In this document: positions 18,857 through 29,090 of the stretch, one piece after another | Layout of the letters: every line of letters starts with the position of its first letter | Numbering within the stretch: position 1 is the first letter of the stretch | From: Tubulinosema ratisbonensis | Taxonomy: Eukaryota; Microsporidia; Tubulinosematidae | DNA: 30,991 nt | Direction of reading: 5' to 3' | NCBI GenBank assembly: GCA_004000155.1 | Contig: RCSS01000046.1 | Location: forward strand, 1 to 30,991 | Program-made: the position numbers and the translations under genes | The notes under the pieces: generated by a model | Database searches by the model: none | What the model saw: the letters and a program-made list of their open reading frames with translations, nothing else | Told to the model about the DNA's origin: nothing

Positions 18857-21800
18857 CAAAAAAAGATATATTCTTAATAACGACTATGTTTGTTGAATAA
18901 AAGAAAGAGTTCAAAATTAAGTCTTTTAGAGACGTGTAAATCGAAGCTGAAGACGTTATGTACACACGCTTATAAATTTACTAAAATAGATGCAGTTTAA
19001 ATAAAAGATTTGACTACATTCCTGATCGAAACTTATTAAAATACATGTTAAATAAAAATTGTGAGAAATTAAACACTCGTTGCTCATGCCAAAAGGTTCT
19101 TCTGGGATTATTTTAAATAGGTTTTCATATAAATTTGATACAGAAATACTAGTTGTGAAAAAAATTCGAATCTATTTTTAGAATTCTTGCGAGTAAAAAA
19201 GATTGCATATTCGAAGCTATACCATTTAACCATTTCATTGCAAAAATCTCTTTTCACTAATATCAAATCTTGTTTTTACAATATTGAGAAAGATACTTTA
19301 TGAATTTGAGATTTTTAAAGAATTTATATTTTCATTAGAAGAATATAAAATTTATTTGAAGCAATATCAGCTCAATTGATGTTATCTTACAAGTAATACT
19401 TAACTTTTTATTAGACTCTTATACTTGCTATTTTTTAGAAGAGTATGTATTTCTCTTTTTTTGTCTACAAATAAAAAAAGATAAAACTTAAATAAATTTA
19501 ACTTATAATATTAGGCATTTTAACCACATTTTATGCCAAACGATAATTTAAATAGATTGAAATATGTCCTTTTGATTTTATTTTCAATGGTTTTTAGTAA
19601 TCAGGGATAAAGTGGTTGTTTTTTTATTCTAATTAATTTATCAAATCTAAATTTAAAAAATAGGTCTATCAGCGCAAAAAAATTTTCAAATTCTTATTTA
19701 CTTTTGCCTCTATATAAATGATTACGTCTATTCTACTCATTGCAACTTATTTAGGTATGATTATTTTCGTTTTTTTAAGGTTAATTTTTGAATTTTTTAA
19801 CATAATAACATAAACAATGATGTGACAGGAAATATCCTTGTAACTCTCAAAATTTAAAACAGTTGCAAAAAAATTCTAAAAAAAATAACTAAATCGTTGG
19901 GTAGAATAACTTATTGATCAAGTTATTATACAAATATAGCCTAATTACATCTTTAAACAATCTAAAAGATTAAGAAAACGCTTTAAAAATAAACTAAAAC
20001 GATTAATTTAGGGATTGATTTAGAAAAAAGAGAAAATTTTTGTAATTTTATTATAGAAATCTTGATTTAAATAAAGAACTTTTTTCTGAAATTCTTTTTT
20101 GATTTATTTAATATAACTTATTATCACATCATGTTTAAATAAGATTTTTTATATAGCTAGTAAATATTATTAAACTCCAAAAAGTTATAAATTTTATAAA
20201 AACCACATATAAAACTATTTTCCTACAGGTATGAATAAAGATAAGCATTAATCTTAACATTTAATTTTAAAAAAACTTTCCTTGTTTTTTTTATGCAAAA
20301 ATAAACGAAATGAATTTTGTACGTTGTCTTTAAATAACTTAAATTGTCACAGAAAATATAACGCCTAAATGTTAACTTTTTAAATTAGATTTGTTAAATA
20401 CTTTTGAAATCCCGACATTATAATGCAAATACAACAAAATCTTATTATATTCTGTTCCTTGAATAATATACCCGTTTTATTTAATGCACAAACTATGGTG
20501 TATATTTTAAACACTCGTTTTTAATGCTATTTATATGACAATAAAGACAAATCACCGTCAAAAATATAATTTCTTATTTATGAAAAAAAACTATCACTTG
20601 CTCTTCTTTTCCTACCTCGCATGTAAAAAAACTATTTCTAATATTTAAATTTATATTTTTGGTTTTACGATCTTATAAGTTACAAAACAGACTTTGCTAC
20701 CATTCTCAATTAGATGATTATTGTAGATTGTTTTATATATATATTTTTGCAAATTTGTTTTAAAAAAATGTTTTTAATTGGAATGCTAAAATGAATTCAA
20801 TTTATCTATATTTTCGACTATACAATTACTTTTTAGAAAAATAAAAAGTAAATTAACATTCGTTTTTTCGCCTTTTTTAATTAGTATTTCACAAAAAAAG
20901 AAATGTTTATAAATAAAAACTAGCCAATTTTCTTATAAAATAAAAAGATTCTTTGAAAACAAATGTTATGTAAATATATCAATATCGTAAAATTGAATAA
21001 ACTAAAGGGTTCTATATATGATGAAAAATGTATTTATTTAGTTTTTATATATAAGTACCGGTTACATTAAATTTGATTGTGCATTTGAATTTTGTAAAAT
21101 ATTACTTTAAACATAATAGTTAAAAGCTTAAATTTAATATAGTTATTTTCAAAAAAGAGGATATAATTAAATAAAAAATTATTCAACTAAACCAAACGTA
21201 GAATAAATAACAAAATGTTTTAACTAAAAATAAAAAATATTATAAAAATAAAAGTGAAAGTTAGACTCCAAAACAAAATCAATTTTTTGCTTTATAATTA
21301 CAAATCTTTATGTAATATCTAAATGGATACTTTGTAATCAAATTTATTACAGAATGTGGTGGTATATAGGTAACAAACCCTTATCTGTAAATTCAAAATA
21401 TGCCCTGAAATATTTTAAAGATAATAACTAAGTGTTAAAACAAATTTTAAACTAATATTTGAAAGTATAGAGATTGGTTTTAGAATCACTTCTGTCCTTC
21501 GTGATTGTGATAATATAAATTTAAATCTATACAAATTGTATTGATTTTTAAACACAAATCAATCGAACATAATATTTTTATTAAATCATATTTATATTTT
21601 AGTCTTCTCAGTAGTACAAACTAGCTTAAATATAAGAAGTCCTTTCTCAAAAAAACCCATATTTATAAAAGCATAGAAAGTACTTCCAGACAGGGCCACA
21701 CCTAGATTCTTCAGTCTATGGTTGTTACAAATAATTTACCTTTTTATCTTAAAATAAATTGTTTCCCTCACGTAAAAATTTTCGATATTTATTTTTAAAA

Positions 21801-23544
21801 GTAAGAAAAGAGCATACAACAAAGCGTGTTTGTTTAAATAGTAGTCAATATGATGTTTGTAAAAATTTTAAATATTAAATATTTTGACATTAAGCAAATT
21901 TTACATTTGCATCTATATTCTAAGTTCTTAGATTCTATGAAATCAATTTTACAAAAGAAAAAAACGTGAAGTTATTTTTAAATAAAATAAAAGAATAAAT
22001 ATAATATCAAAGCGCTATAGATTTTATAAAATTATGGTTTTAGTTAATTATAACCAATAAGATATTAATTAGTCTTTGCTAGGGAAAAACGTTTAAAAAA
22101 TCACAATTAATTCCTATTTTTTAAGAAAATTTAATGAACATACTTTAACCTAAAGAAATCGACTAAAAATAGTTAGTTGGTTTTTTATAGTCAATAATTA
22201 AAATGAATTCTAGTCATTCTACATTAATTTACTATTTTCAATTGAAATATTAAGGATTTGTAGAATTTTCATTCTTTTCTTATTAATTAAATGTTATAAT
22301 AAATTTCATTAATAAAATGATAAATATTGAAATTAGCTAAAAAAATAAAAAATTCAGAAGAAGAAAAGATACAGTAATAATGATCCATAAATATTGTTTT
22401 TTGTTATAGAATATCGCAATATACATAAGTAAAATAAGAAGATTTGATCAATTTCAATAAAACTCTTGTAGTTAATTAAATCAAAAACAATTAAATCTAT
22501 ATTGAATTTAAAATATCGCATTTATAATCCTCTACTTATGTGTTATATTAATATTAAACAATATATTCAAAAAATCATTAATTATATTTATATAAAATTG
22601 AATATTTGTTTCCAATTAGTTCTTCTATAAATTCGATTCTTATATTACTTCATTTATTTATAAAAATACTGCCTAAATACATTAAGCACTTAACGAGTCT
22701 CAAATGAAAGTAAGCATAACAAACTTAACCCTCGAGCTAATATATTGAAATTCTATCAGATCTTTTTAAATTTTATAAATATTTAAAAAAAATATTTTAC
22801 TTTTAGTAAAAACAAATTCAAATAAAGATATATGATGATCTAAAAATAACTATTTAATATAATTTAAATCAAAAAATCTTCTATAACTTTTAATACTTTG
22901 CAAGATTTTTAAAATAACCGTTTGATAACAATAAAAAGTTTAAAAAAACTAGCTAATCAAAATATTTATCTTATCATGTTGATATCTGTTAATAAATTTA
23001 GATTTAAAAGCCACTGTTGGTAGCTTTATTTTTTCTTCAGTTAAATTTAAGTAGAATAAACGAATCGATAGCTGACTTTAATTATGAAAAACAACCTTTT
23101 TTGTTTGTTGCCAGTAAGTTGAACATAAAATCATATCTTGTTAGAGTTTAACCAAAGTGATAAAATTGAGCCAATCTCAAGTGGTTTGTGGCTTAAAAAA
23201 ATGATTACGTATTTAATATACTAATCTATACTGCGAATAAACAAAGTTCAAGTTAGATCTATGAATTATATCATCACGTTTCATCTTGTATTTACTTTAG
23301 TGAAATCTTGTTTTTTTTTTAAAAAAACAGTTAAATATTTAAATTGAAAATATGGGAATTTGTTAAAAAAATACTCTAGAAAAGGTTATTAACAACCAAA
23401 AACATTATTTAAACGCAACAGATGTATCCTTTATTAAGCCTTTTTTTATTTGTTACACTCATATAAAGTTTAACCGAAAGAAAATATATTCTACTTTCTG
23501 ATCTATAAGCTAACTTAAAAAATTAAATAAAAAAGTAAAAAATG

Positions 23545-23632
23545 TTTTTATTTTATTTATTTTATATTTTTATTTTATTTATTTTATATTTTTATTTTAT
23601 TTATTTTATATTTTTATTTTATTTATTTTATA
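23545..23632. repeat. tandem repeat, four perfect 22-bp units
   Basis: The unit (T5-A-T4-A-T3-A-T4-A-T-A) occurs four times without a single difference, followed by a partial unit. It lies about 165 bp beyond the stop of PUS7, in its 3' flank. Perfect identity points to recent expansion and a likely length-polymorphic minisatellite. Confidence 0.95.
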
Positions 23633-23796
23633 TTTTACTATTTTTTTATTGCATTTCTTTGTGATATCATTTTATAATATTAATTTTTACAAAGAAATTT
23701 GTTAAATAAAACTTATTCCCCTAAATTCTTTATTCATAAAATTCTTTAAATAACAATTTTATTATTTTTTAAATAAAAAATCAGAAAATAAAATAT

Positions 23797-25344
23797 TTAT
23801 TCTTGAAGATCAAATAATTCTCTCAAAAACATAGTAGCATAGCATCCTTTATCTAAAAAAAACTCAACAACAAATTCATTCTCATTCTCAGTCACTTTTA
23901 CCTGTTCAGCTAATCCTAATACTTTTCTATAAGTACCTTTGGCTAATTTATTATTCAATGCTGGTAATTTTAAATAAGCATCTTTTATTTTATATTTATC
24001 ACTAAGAATAAACTCATTTTCTTTTTTTATGTATACTTTTACTTCTTCTTTAGAAATTAATTTATTTACTTCTTCATTAAAGATGTAAGACTGGTAAGCA
24101 TGTAAAAATAACATTAAAGATTCTCTTGGCAATCTTTTTAAAATATCTTTTGTATTATTTTTTAGTAAAAAGAGTATTTTTCTTTCCATAAAAAGAGAAC
24201 GTGGTATTAATTTTAGTAAATCATCATACTTCTTTTCATTGTATAAATCAATAAGTGAATCTCTTTCTTTTCTAGCATTAAAACAAGTAAATAAAATACA
24301 ATCTAAAGCTTCTTTAATTTTATTTTGGTGAATTAATTCACCAATTAAATGATTATTTTTTGATTTACCAAATCTTTGCATCCCAAAATAATTCAGAAAA
24401 TAAATTGAATTTTCTAAATTAATTATTGAATTATTTTTTTTATTATTTATTTGATTTTCTAATTCATTTATTTTTCTTATTTTTATAATAAATTTATTTC
24501 CATTTAATTCTCCTAAATTTAAACTTTTATTGCTTCTTTTTATGTCCATAATTTTTAAATTAAAAAATGAAGCATTAAATAAATTAATAAAATTACATTT
24601 TACATTCATCCTTTGATAAGTCAATGCTTTTTTGTCTTTATTCCCTGAAAAACTTACTTTACAACTAATAACATTCTTATCACATTCTAATAAATCATAA
24701 TTATTTAAAAATTCATTGNTNAAAATTCCTTTTCCTTCTAATTCNTTATTTATTGGTTCAATTGTGTTTTGTAAATTATTTTCTAAAAGATTTTTNATAT
24801 CAGAAGTATCTTTGTTCATCTTTTTTAAAATAAATGAGTAATTTTGTATCAAACATGTCTTAACTTTAAAGAAAATACCATCAGAATAAGTGAAAATAAA
24901 AGGATGAGGTTTAAGAAAATCATGTACTTCTTTTCTTAACTGTTTATCAGTGCANATAAAAGAATACTCTTTAAAAGTTAACTTATTTAAATAATCAAAT
25001 ACCCTTTCCTTTAATTCTTCATCTTCTTCTGTTTCACTTAAATTAAAATTTGGTTCTAAAAATAAATTTTCTTTTTTTTGTAAGTTGAAAGTAAAAATTT
25101 GTCTGTCAAAAATAAAATTGTCATTTTTTACTTCTAACAAAGTTAATCCTTCATTTTTCTCTAAAAAATCAAGAAAAGTGTCTAAAAGAGGAATAATTTC
25201 AAAGTTTACTTTTGGTTTATCAGTGCAGACTTCATTTTCATATATTTCTTGGACAATAAAATCTGTGCTTTCTGTTTTTAGTAACCCTTTTTGTCTTGGA
25301 AAGTTGTTATAAAAATTTGTAAGAAAGAATGTTTCATTTTGCAT
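23797..25344 (-). CDS. PUS7: tRNA pseudouridine synthase of the TruD/Pus7 family
   Basis: Converts uridine to pseudouridine in tRNA (position 13 in most species, also position 35 and other RNAs in fungi). The catalytic motif is SFSGNKDKKALTYQRMNV, the family GxKDKRAxTxQ, with nucleophile Asp237. Other family blocks are present: TDFIVQEIYE near the N terminus, YFGMQRFGKSKNNHLIGELI in the middle, RESLMLFLHAYQSYIFNEEV in the TRUD insertion region, and a final LPALNNKLAKG stretch. At 515 residues it is shorter than yeast Pus7 (676). Five or six ambiguous bases between 24719 and 24955 give unknown residues but no frame break. The start is the first ATG; no CCC motif precedes it. It is the downstream neighbour of the RPC82-like gene on the same strand, but 1.3 kb apart. 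Confidence 0.95.
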   Translation of the reverse strand: MQNETFFLTNFYNNFPRQKGLLKTESTDFIVQEIYENEVCTDKPKVNFEIIPLLDTFLDFLEKNEGLTLLEVKNDNFIFDRQIFTFNLQKKENLFLEPNFNLSETEEDEELKERVFDYLNKLTFKEYSFXCTDKQLRKEVHDFLKPHPFIFTYSDGIFFKVKTCLIQNYSFILKKMNKDTSDXKNLLENNLQNTIEPINXELEGKGIXXNEFLNNYDLLECDKNVISCKVSFSGNKDKKALTYQRMNVKCNFINLFNASFFNLKIMDIKRSNKSLNLGELNGNKFIIKIRKINELENQINNKKNNSIINLENSIYFLNYFGMQRFGKSKNNHLIGELIHQNKIKEALDCILFTCFNARKERDSLIDLYNEKKYDDLLKLIPRSLFMERKILFLLKNNTKDILKRLPRESLMLFLHAYQSYIFNEEVNKLISKEEVKVYIKKENEFILSDKYKIKDAYLKLPALNNKLAKGTYRKVLGLAEQVKVTENENEFVVEFFLDKGCYATMFLRELFDLQE

Positions 25345-26644
25345 GAATTATGAAATATTTTTTAAATTAAAATATAAAATATTAAAAATATTTAATTATT
25401 TTCAATTATTTTATGTGAGATGGAAAATTAACAAATTAAAAATAAAATATGTTTTTACAATTAAATGTTTTTTAAATAAAAGTTTAAAAATATACTCAAT
25501 GGTTGGAAAAACTGAATATTTATAATGGTTTTGCACTAAATATTTATGTAAAAAATAACTAAGCACAATTGATTTCAAATGTTTTTTGAATTATATTGTT
25601 CATTCCTTTTCTAATACTTTTTATTTTGTAACATCCTCTTCGTATTTCAATTTATAATTAAATTATAAGAATTTAATGTCAACTTAAAACAGAATTATAG
25701 TCTTCAATAAGATTTTTTGTTTTAATTACATTTAAAGATTAATCTGATACAAAGATATGATATCATGATTTAATATATAATTAATTACATTTATTATCGT
25801 TTTATTTGACCCCTATAGAAGATCAACATTTCCGTGGGCGTAAAGATATATATTTATGTAAGTCGATCCAATTATCTAATAATTAAAGATATTAATATCT
25901 TTCGGAAGACTCTTTAATGCAAAAGAATGGCATTAAAAAGTAAGAAAACTCTTTTGACAAAATTATTTCTTTAAATCAACATTATTTGTGAATCATAAAA
26001 GAAAGTATCTGACAAATTTCAAATGCATATGTATTAAATTATTATATTTTATGTGTATATTTTAAAGAATACTTTTTTTACTACTTAATTTTATATTTAT
26101 AAATACTTACTTTAATATTTAAAAATCTTACTTCAAAAATTGATTAATTTTTTACTCATCCTTTTAAGAATCAACAAAAATTTATTAAATTGAATGGTCA
26201 AATACGATTATAATTAAAATTATAAAATTTACTTAGAATAAAAAATATATAATAAAACTATCAAATTTAAATTTCATTTTTTTCACAAAAGATTCCAAAT
26301 ATATTAATATTATTTATAAAAAGAGAATATTTTTTTATATAAATATATAAGCCTTAAAAATAAAATTATAATCTAAAAAGAAAATAAAAATATTTTGACT
26401 CAATACAAAAAAAAATAAATAATTTTATATTAAATACAAAATTTAATGACATAAAAAAATTTAACTACTGTTATAAAATTCAAAAATTATTAATTTAAAT
26501 TTTAATATTTCATATTCAACAAAATTTTCTTAATAACTTTATTAATTTATAAAATTTCATTTTTTAAATAATTTTAAGAGATTTTTAAAAAAATTAAATT
26601 TTTCTTCATAATTTATTAAAAATAAATTATTTATTTTTTCAATT
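25345..26644. other. intergenic gap between PUS7 and RPC82-like gene
   Basis: No gene seen. A short patch at about 25810-25940 is less AT-rich and contains a perfect 18-bp palindrome and a hairpin; the remainder is plain AT-rich sequence. Confidence 0.6.
25885..25937. repeat. palindrome plus adjacent hairpin
   Basis: AAAGATATTAATATCTTT (25885-25902) is a perfect palindrome. Eleven nt later TTTAATGC (25913-25920) pairs with GCATTAAA (25930-25937) over a 9-nt loop. The patch ATTTCCGTGGGCG just upstream is unusually GC-rich. No known RNA was recognised. Confidence 0.4.
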
Positions 26645-27751
26645 TTAAAACGAAAAAATTAAAAATTCAATAATTTTTTGTTCATAATTCTCTTTTTTAA
26701 AAATAATCTCTTTAAACAACCAATTCTTATAAAAAAGATCACTAAACTCTTTGTTACTCTTCCATTTTAAGTTACTTTTATTATAAAAGGTATTCGCATT
26801 AATATCTCCAACAATACTTATAAAGCCTATCAATTGTAAATTTAAAAGACTTTTTCTCAAATTGGCATTAGAAAGTAAAACTGTTTTTGAGGTATTGATA
26901 TCACAAATTTCTTTTTTTAAAAGAATATTAAAAATTCTTTGGGTATTAAAATCAAAATTATTGGTTAAATAATTGTTTTTACAAATTTCTTTAAAGATTT
27001 CTAACCAATGTGACTGAATAGAAAAGGTATCAAATTTATTTCTAAAAATTATTTTGTCACTTTCCAAATATTCTAAACAAATATCCACTTCATTTTCATT
27101 TAATTTGTGTGAATGATTAATATTTTTAATAATCTCACCCAAATTAACACTCTTATTAGAAATAACTAACCTAAACACTTTTCCCGCAACTAAATTATAC
27201 CTCTTAATTATTAAAAGAGTACAATAATCATAAAGAATTTTTCTTTTTATCTCTTCATAATCAACAAAACAATAATTTTTAATTTCTTCTTTTTGTTTCT
27301 TTATTTCTATTTTATTTTCTTCTTCTTTGTACATTAACTTGACTTGTGATGAGTCTATTAATTTAACAAACTTATTCAAAACTAACAAATCTAGTTCTTC
27401 TAAGCTTTTAATTCTTTTTGAATTAACAATCCCATTAACCAAAATTTTAACAAATAAATTATATGCTCCTTTTAAATTTTTATAAATGTAGTCACAAAAA
27501 AAAGGAAAATAAATAATTTTACAATCTGACAAGAAATAAGTTACTTTGTTGTTTCTTGTTCTAAATTTTATGTGTCTAGTTTGTAAAAGTAATGAAAGTG
27601 TTAGTGTTAAATCTAATTTAGTTAATTGTGATGCAATAAGTAATTGTGTGAATGATCTTTCTGTGTTTAAATATAATATTTTTAATATTTTTTGAGGATA
27701 AGTGCCGTAAGCAGAAAAAAGATTTGTGAATTTTTTTATTTCTTCGCTCAT
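26645..27751 (-). CDS. RPC82: RNA polymerase III subunit RPC82/RPC3-like protein
   Basis: A 368-residue protein whose first 120 residues follow the RPC82/RPC62 N-terminal winged-helix layout. SFTQLLIASQLTKLDLTL is the helix-turn-helix. LSLLLQTRHIKFRTRNN matches the family 'L..L.Q.nLV.y' recognition helix and wing. CKIIYFPFFCDYIYKNLKGAYNLFVKILVNGIVNS matches the 'RYPRYI...GE.iveelLlnGkl' block. Further winged-helix-like segments follow. RPC82 forms the Pol III initiation subcomplex with RPC34 and RPC31 and helps open promoters of tRNA and 5S genes. The protein is shorter than yeast RPC82 (654). The assignment is from pattern and fold layout, not from invariant residues; another multi-winged-helix transcription factor is the main alternative. 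The start is the first ATG, without a CCC motif. Confidence 0.7.
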   Translation of the reverse strand: MSEEIKKFTNLFSAYGTYPQKILKILYLNTERSFTQLLIASQLTKLDLTLTLSLLLQTRHIKFRTRNNKVTYFLSDCKIIYFPFFCDYIYKNLKGAYNLFVKILVNGIVNSKRIKSLEELDLLVLNKFVKLIDSSQVKLMYKEEENKIEIKKQKEEIKNYCFVDYEEIKRKILYDYCTLLIIKRYNLVAGKVFRLVISNKSVNLGEIIKNINHSHKLNENEVDICLEYLESDKIIFRNKFDTFSIQSHWLEIFKEICKNNYLTNNFDFNTQRIFNILLKKEICDINTSKTVLLSNANLRKSLLNLQLIGFISIVGDINANTFYNKSNLKWKSNKEFSDLFYKNWLFKEIIFKKENYEQKIIEFLIFSF

Positions 27752-28064
27752 AAAAATACTTTCTATGACTTATTTCTCTATAAACTTAAATATTTCTTTA
27801 AGTGATTTTTGTTGTTTTGTGAATTCTCTTTTTTTTGTTTCTTTCAGGGTAAGATTTATCCTTTTTATTAAAAAATTTTAAAGTTTTAAGAATGATTTTG
27901 AAAGAATGGTTTTTAGTTTCACTATATTTTTTTACGGGATTTAGTTCTTGAGAAGAAAAGGAATAAAATTTTCTGAACAATCCATAAATTGATCTTTGCT
28001 TTAGTTTTTTGGTCTTTTATAAAATCTATATTATTTAACTCGTTTTCAAAAGACTTTTAAATTT

Positions 28065-28376
28065 TCAGCAACTTCTATACGGCATGGTAAAAAAGGAAAA
28101 TCTACATGTAGAATAGTCGGTTTGTGTTAGTATTAGTAGGAAATACACCCAATTGATCTTTTTTTTTATATAATTAAGATAATTTTGAAAACTTACTAAC
28201 TTTTTCATTGTTCCTAATGAAATATCAATGTTATTTTCGTTTTTACTTTGAATTTGTTCGTTTTCTATAATATTTTGATCGGTAATCATTTTATGAGCAG
28301 ATTCTATTTTGCTTGTAATAGATGTTTCTTGTGCGGTTAGTGTTATAAAAGGTGTTTGTGATAGTTGAATATTCAT
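28065..28376 (-). CDS. small unrecognised ORF, possibly truncated gene
   Basis: A 103-residue ORF of unknown function. Residues 1-60 are polar and Ser/Thr/Asn/Gln-rich with Ile spacing that could be helical. A basic patch (NYIKKKINW) precedes a short hydrophobic stretch (VYFLLIL), faintly like a tail-anchored SNARE-type protein. The last 20 residues (CRFSFFTMPYRSC) look out of place, and a run of nine A residues at the KKK codons is a likely frameshift site. An ACCCTTA motif lies on the same strand at 28416-28422, 39 nt upstream of the ATG, so transcription divergent from eL6 is plausible. It could be a decayed gene; in another frame a short VAENLKVF segment continues past the stop. Confidence 0.4.
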   Translation of the reverse strand: MNIQLSQTPFITLTAQETSITSKIESAHKMITDQNIIENEQIQSKNENNIDISLGTMKKLVSFQNYLNYIKKKINWVYFLLILTQTDYSTCRFSFFTMPYRSC

Positions 28377-28415
28377 ATTTCTAAACCACAGATCAACGCT
28401 TTGACACTTTCTATC

Positions 28416-28422
28416 TAAGGGT
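28416..28422 (-). promoter_or_regulatory. ACCCTTA motif on the minus strand
   Basis: The motif is identical to that of eL6 and RPN8 but is followed by GATAG rather than ATG. The nearest downstream ATG is the small ORF at 28376. It is either a promoter with a longer 5' UTR or the relic of one. Confidence 0.4.
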
Positions 28423-28504
28423 AAATGTTATTATTTATAATGACGGGCAATTTATTTAATATTTAATATTTTTATTTTAATTTATTTTTAAAATAAAAAA
28501 TTTT

Positions 28505-28512
28505 ACCCTTAA
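28505..28512 (+). promoter_or_regulatory. CCC-type core promoter motif of eL6
   Basis: ACCCTTAA is directly followed by the ATG at 28513. Ribosomal protein genes are the classic carriers of this motif in microsporidia. Confidence 0.7.
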
Positions 28513-29052
28513 ATGGTAGATCCTAAAAAGAACTTTATAACAATTAATAACAGAAAAATAAGAGTATTGCCTGAATGTGCAGGATATTACCCAGCAGATG
28601 ATATGCCAGAATACATGCAAATTTTAGAAAAGAGAAACCAACCAAAAGAACGTAAACCAAGGAGTGATTTAGTGACAGGTATGGTTGTAATTGTATTAGA
28701 AGGAGAATTTGCAGCAAGAAGAGTTGTGTTTTTGAAACAATTACCTGGTAACAAAGCATTGTGTTGTGGTCCTCAACCAATCAACAAAGTTCCTTTCTTT
28801 ACCATTGATGAAAGATTTTTACTCAAAACAAGTACAATCCTTGATATTTCAGTAAACTGTGACAAAATTGAATCTAAAGATGTTTATGATTGCATGTCTG
28901 AGGCAGAGATCACAGAAAATAAAACAAGTGAGATGAAGAAAGTTGAGGATGAAATACTTAAAGCCATTTCTAAAGTAAAATTCATGAGAACTTATTTGGA
29001 AACTTTGTTTAACATCAATGAGAATGAAGGAGAAGTTCCAACTAATTTTTAA
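28513..29052 (+). CDS. RPL6: large-subunit ribosomal protein eL6
   Basis: A 60S ribosomal subunit protein of 179 residues. The conserved KOW-like core is clear: DLVTGMVVIVLEGEFAARRVVFLKQLPGNKALCCGPQPINKVPFFTIDERF compares with the family pattern TPGTVLILLxGRxxGKRVVFLKQLxSGLLLVTGPFxxNxVPLRRVNQRY, followed by LLKTSTILDIS (family VIATSTKVDIS). The long basic N-terminal extension of animal eL6 is absent, as in other microsporidia. The C terminus is a charged helical tail. The start is set by the ACCCTTAA motif. The next gene, a CDK-type kinase, begins only 38 bp after its stop. Confidence 0.95.
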   Translation: MVDPKKNFITINNRKIRVLPECAGYYPADDMPEYMQILEKRNQPKERKPRSDLVTGMVVIVLEGEFAARRVVFLKQLPGNKALCCGPQPINKVPFFTIDERFLLKTSTILDISVNCDKIESKDVYDCMSEAEITENKTSEMKKVEDEILKAISKVKFMRTYLETLFNINENEGEVPTNF

Positions 29053-29090
29053 TAAATAATTTTAAAAAAANATTTTTTTTATTTTTAGCC

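Larger units (their letters stand above)
12585..23544. other. 11-kb gene desert
   Basis: No confident gene. The first part (12.6-15.8 kb) is uneven: islands of higher GC, several long-range inverted repeats and short coding-like scraps, which suggests decayed genes or element remnants. From about 15.8 to 23.5 kb the sequence is uniformly AT-rich with dense stops; I see only chance-level ORFs there, an inverted repeat at 18785-18856 and a coding-like patch near 21650-21780. Confidence 0.55.

Noticed and set aside
25343..25525. 60-codon ORF on + upstream of PUS7
   Set aside because: Only Lys/Ile/Asn/Phe-rich composition and no motif; it lies in the divergent flank of PUS7.
25828..25850. ATTTCCGTGGGCG, like the 3' side of U5 snRNA
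   Set aside because: The invariant U5 loop CCTTTTAC is missing nearby.
27798..27980. 60-codon ORF on - after the small unrecognised ORF
   Set aside because: It opens with TTG rather than ATG, shows no family and no promoter. It might be a further piece of a decayed gene but cannot be supported.
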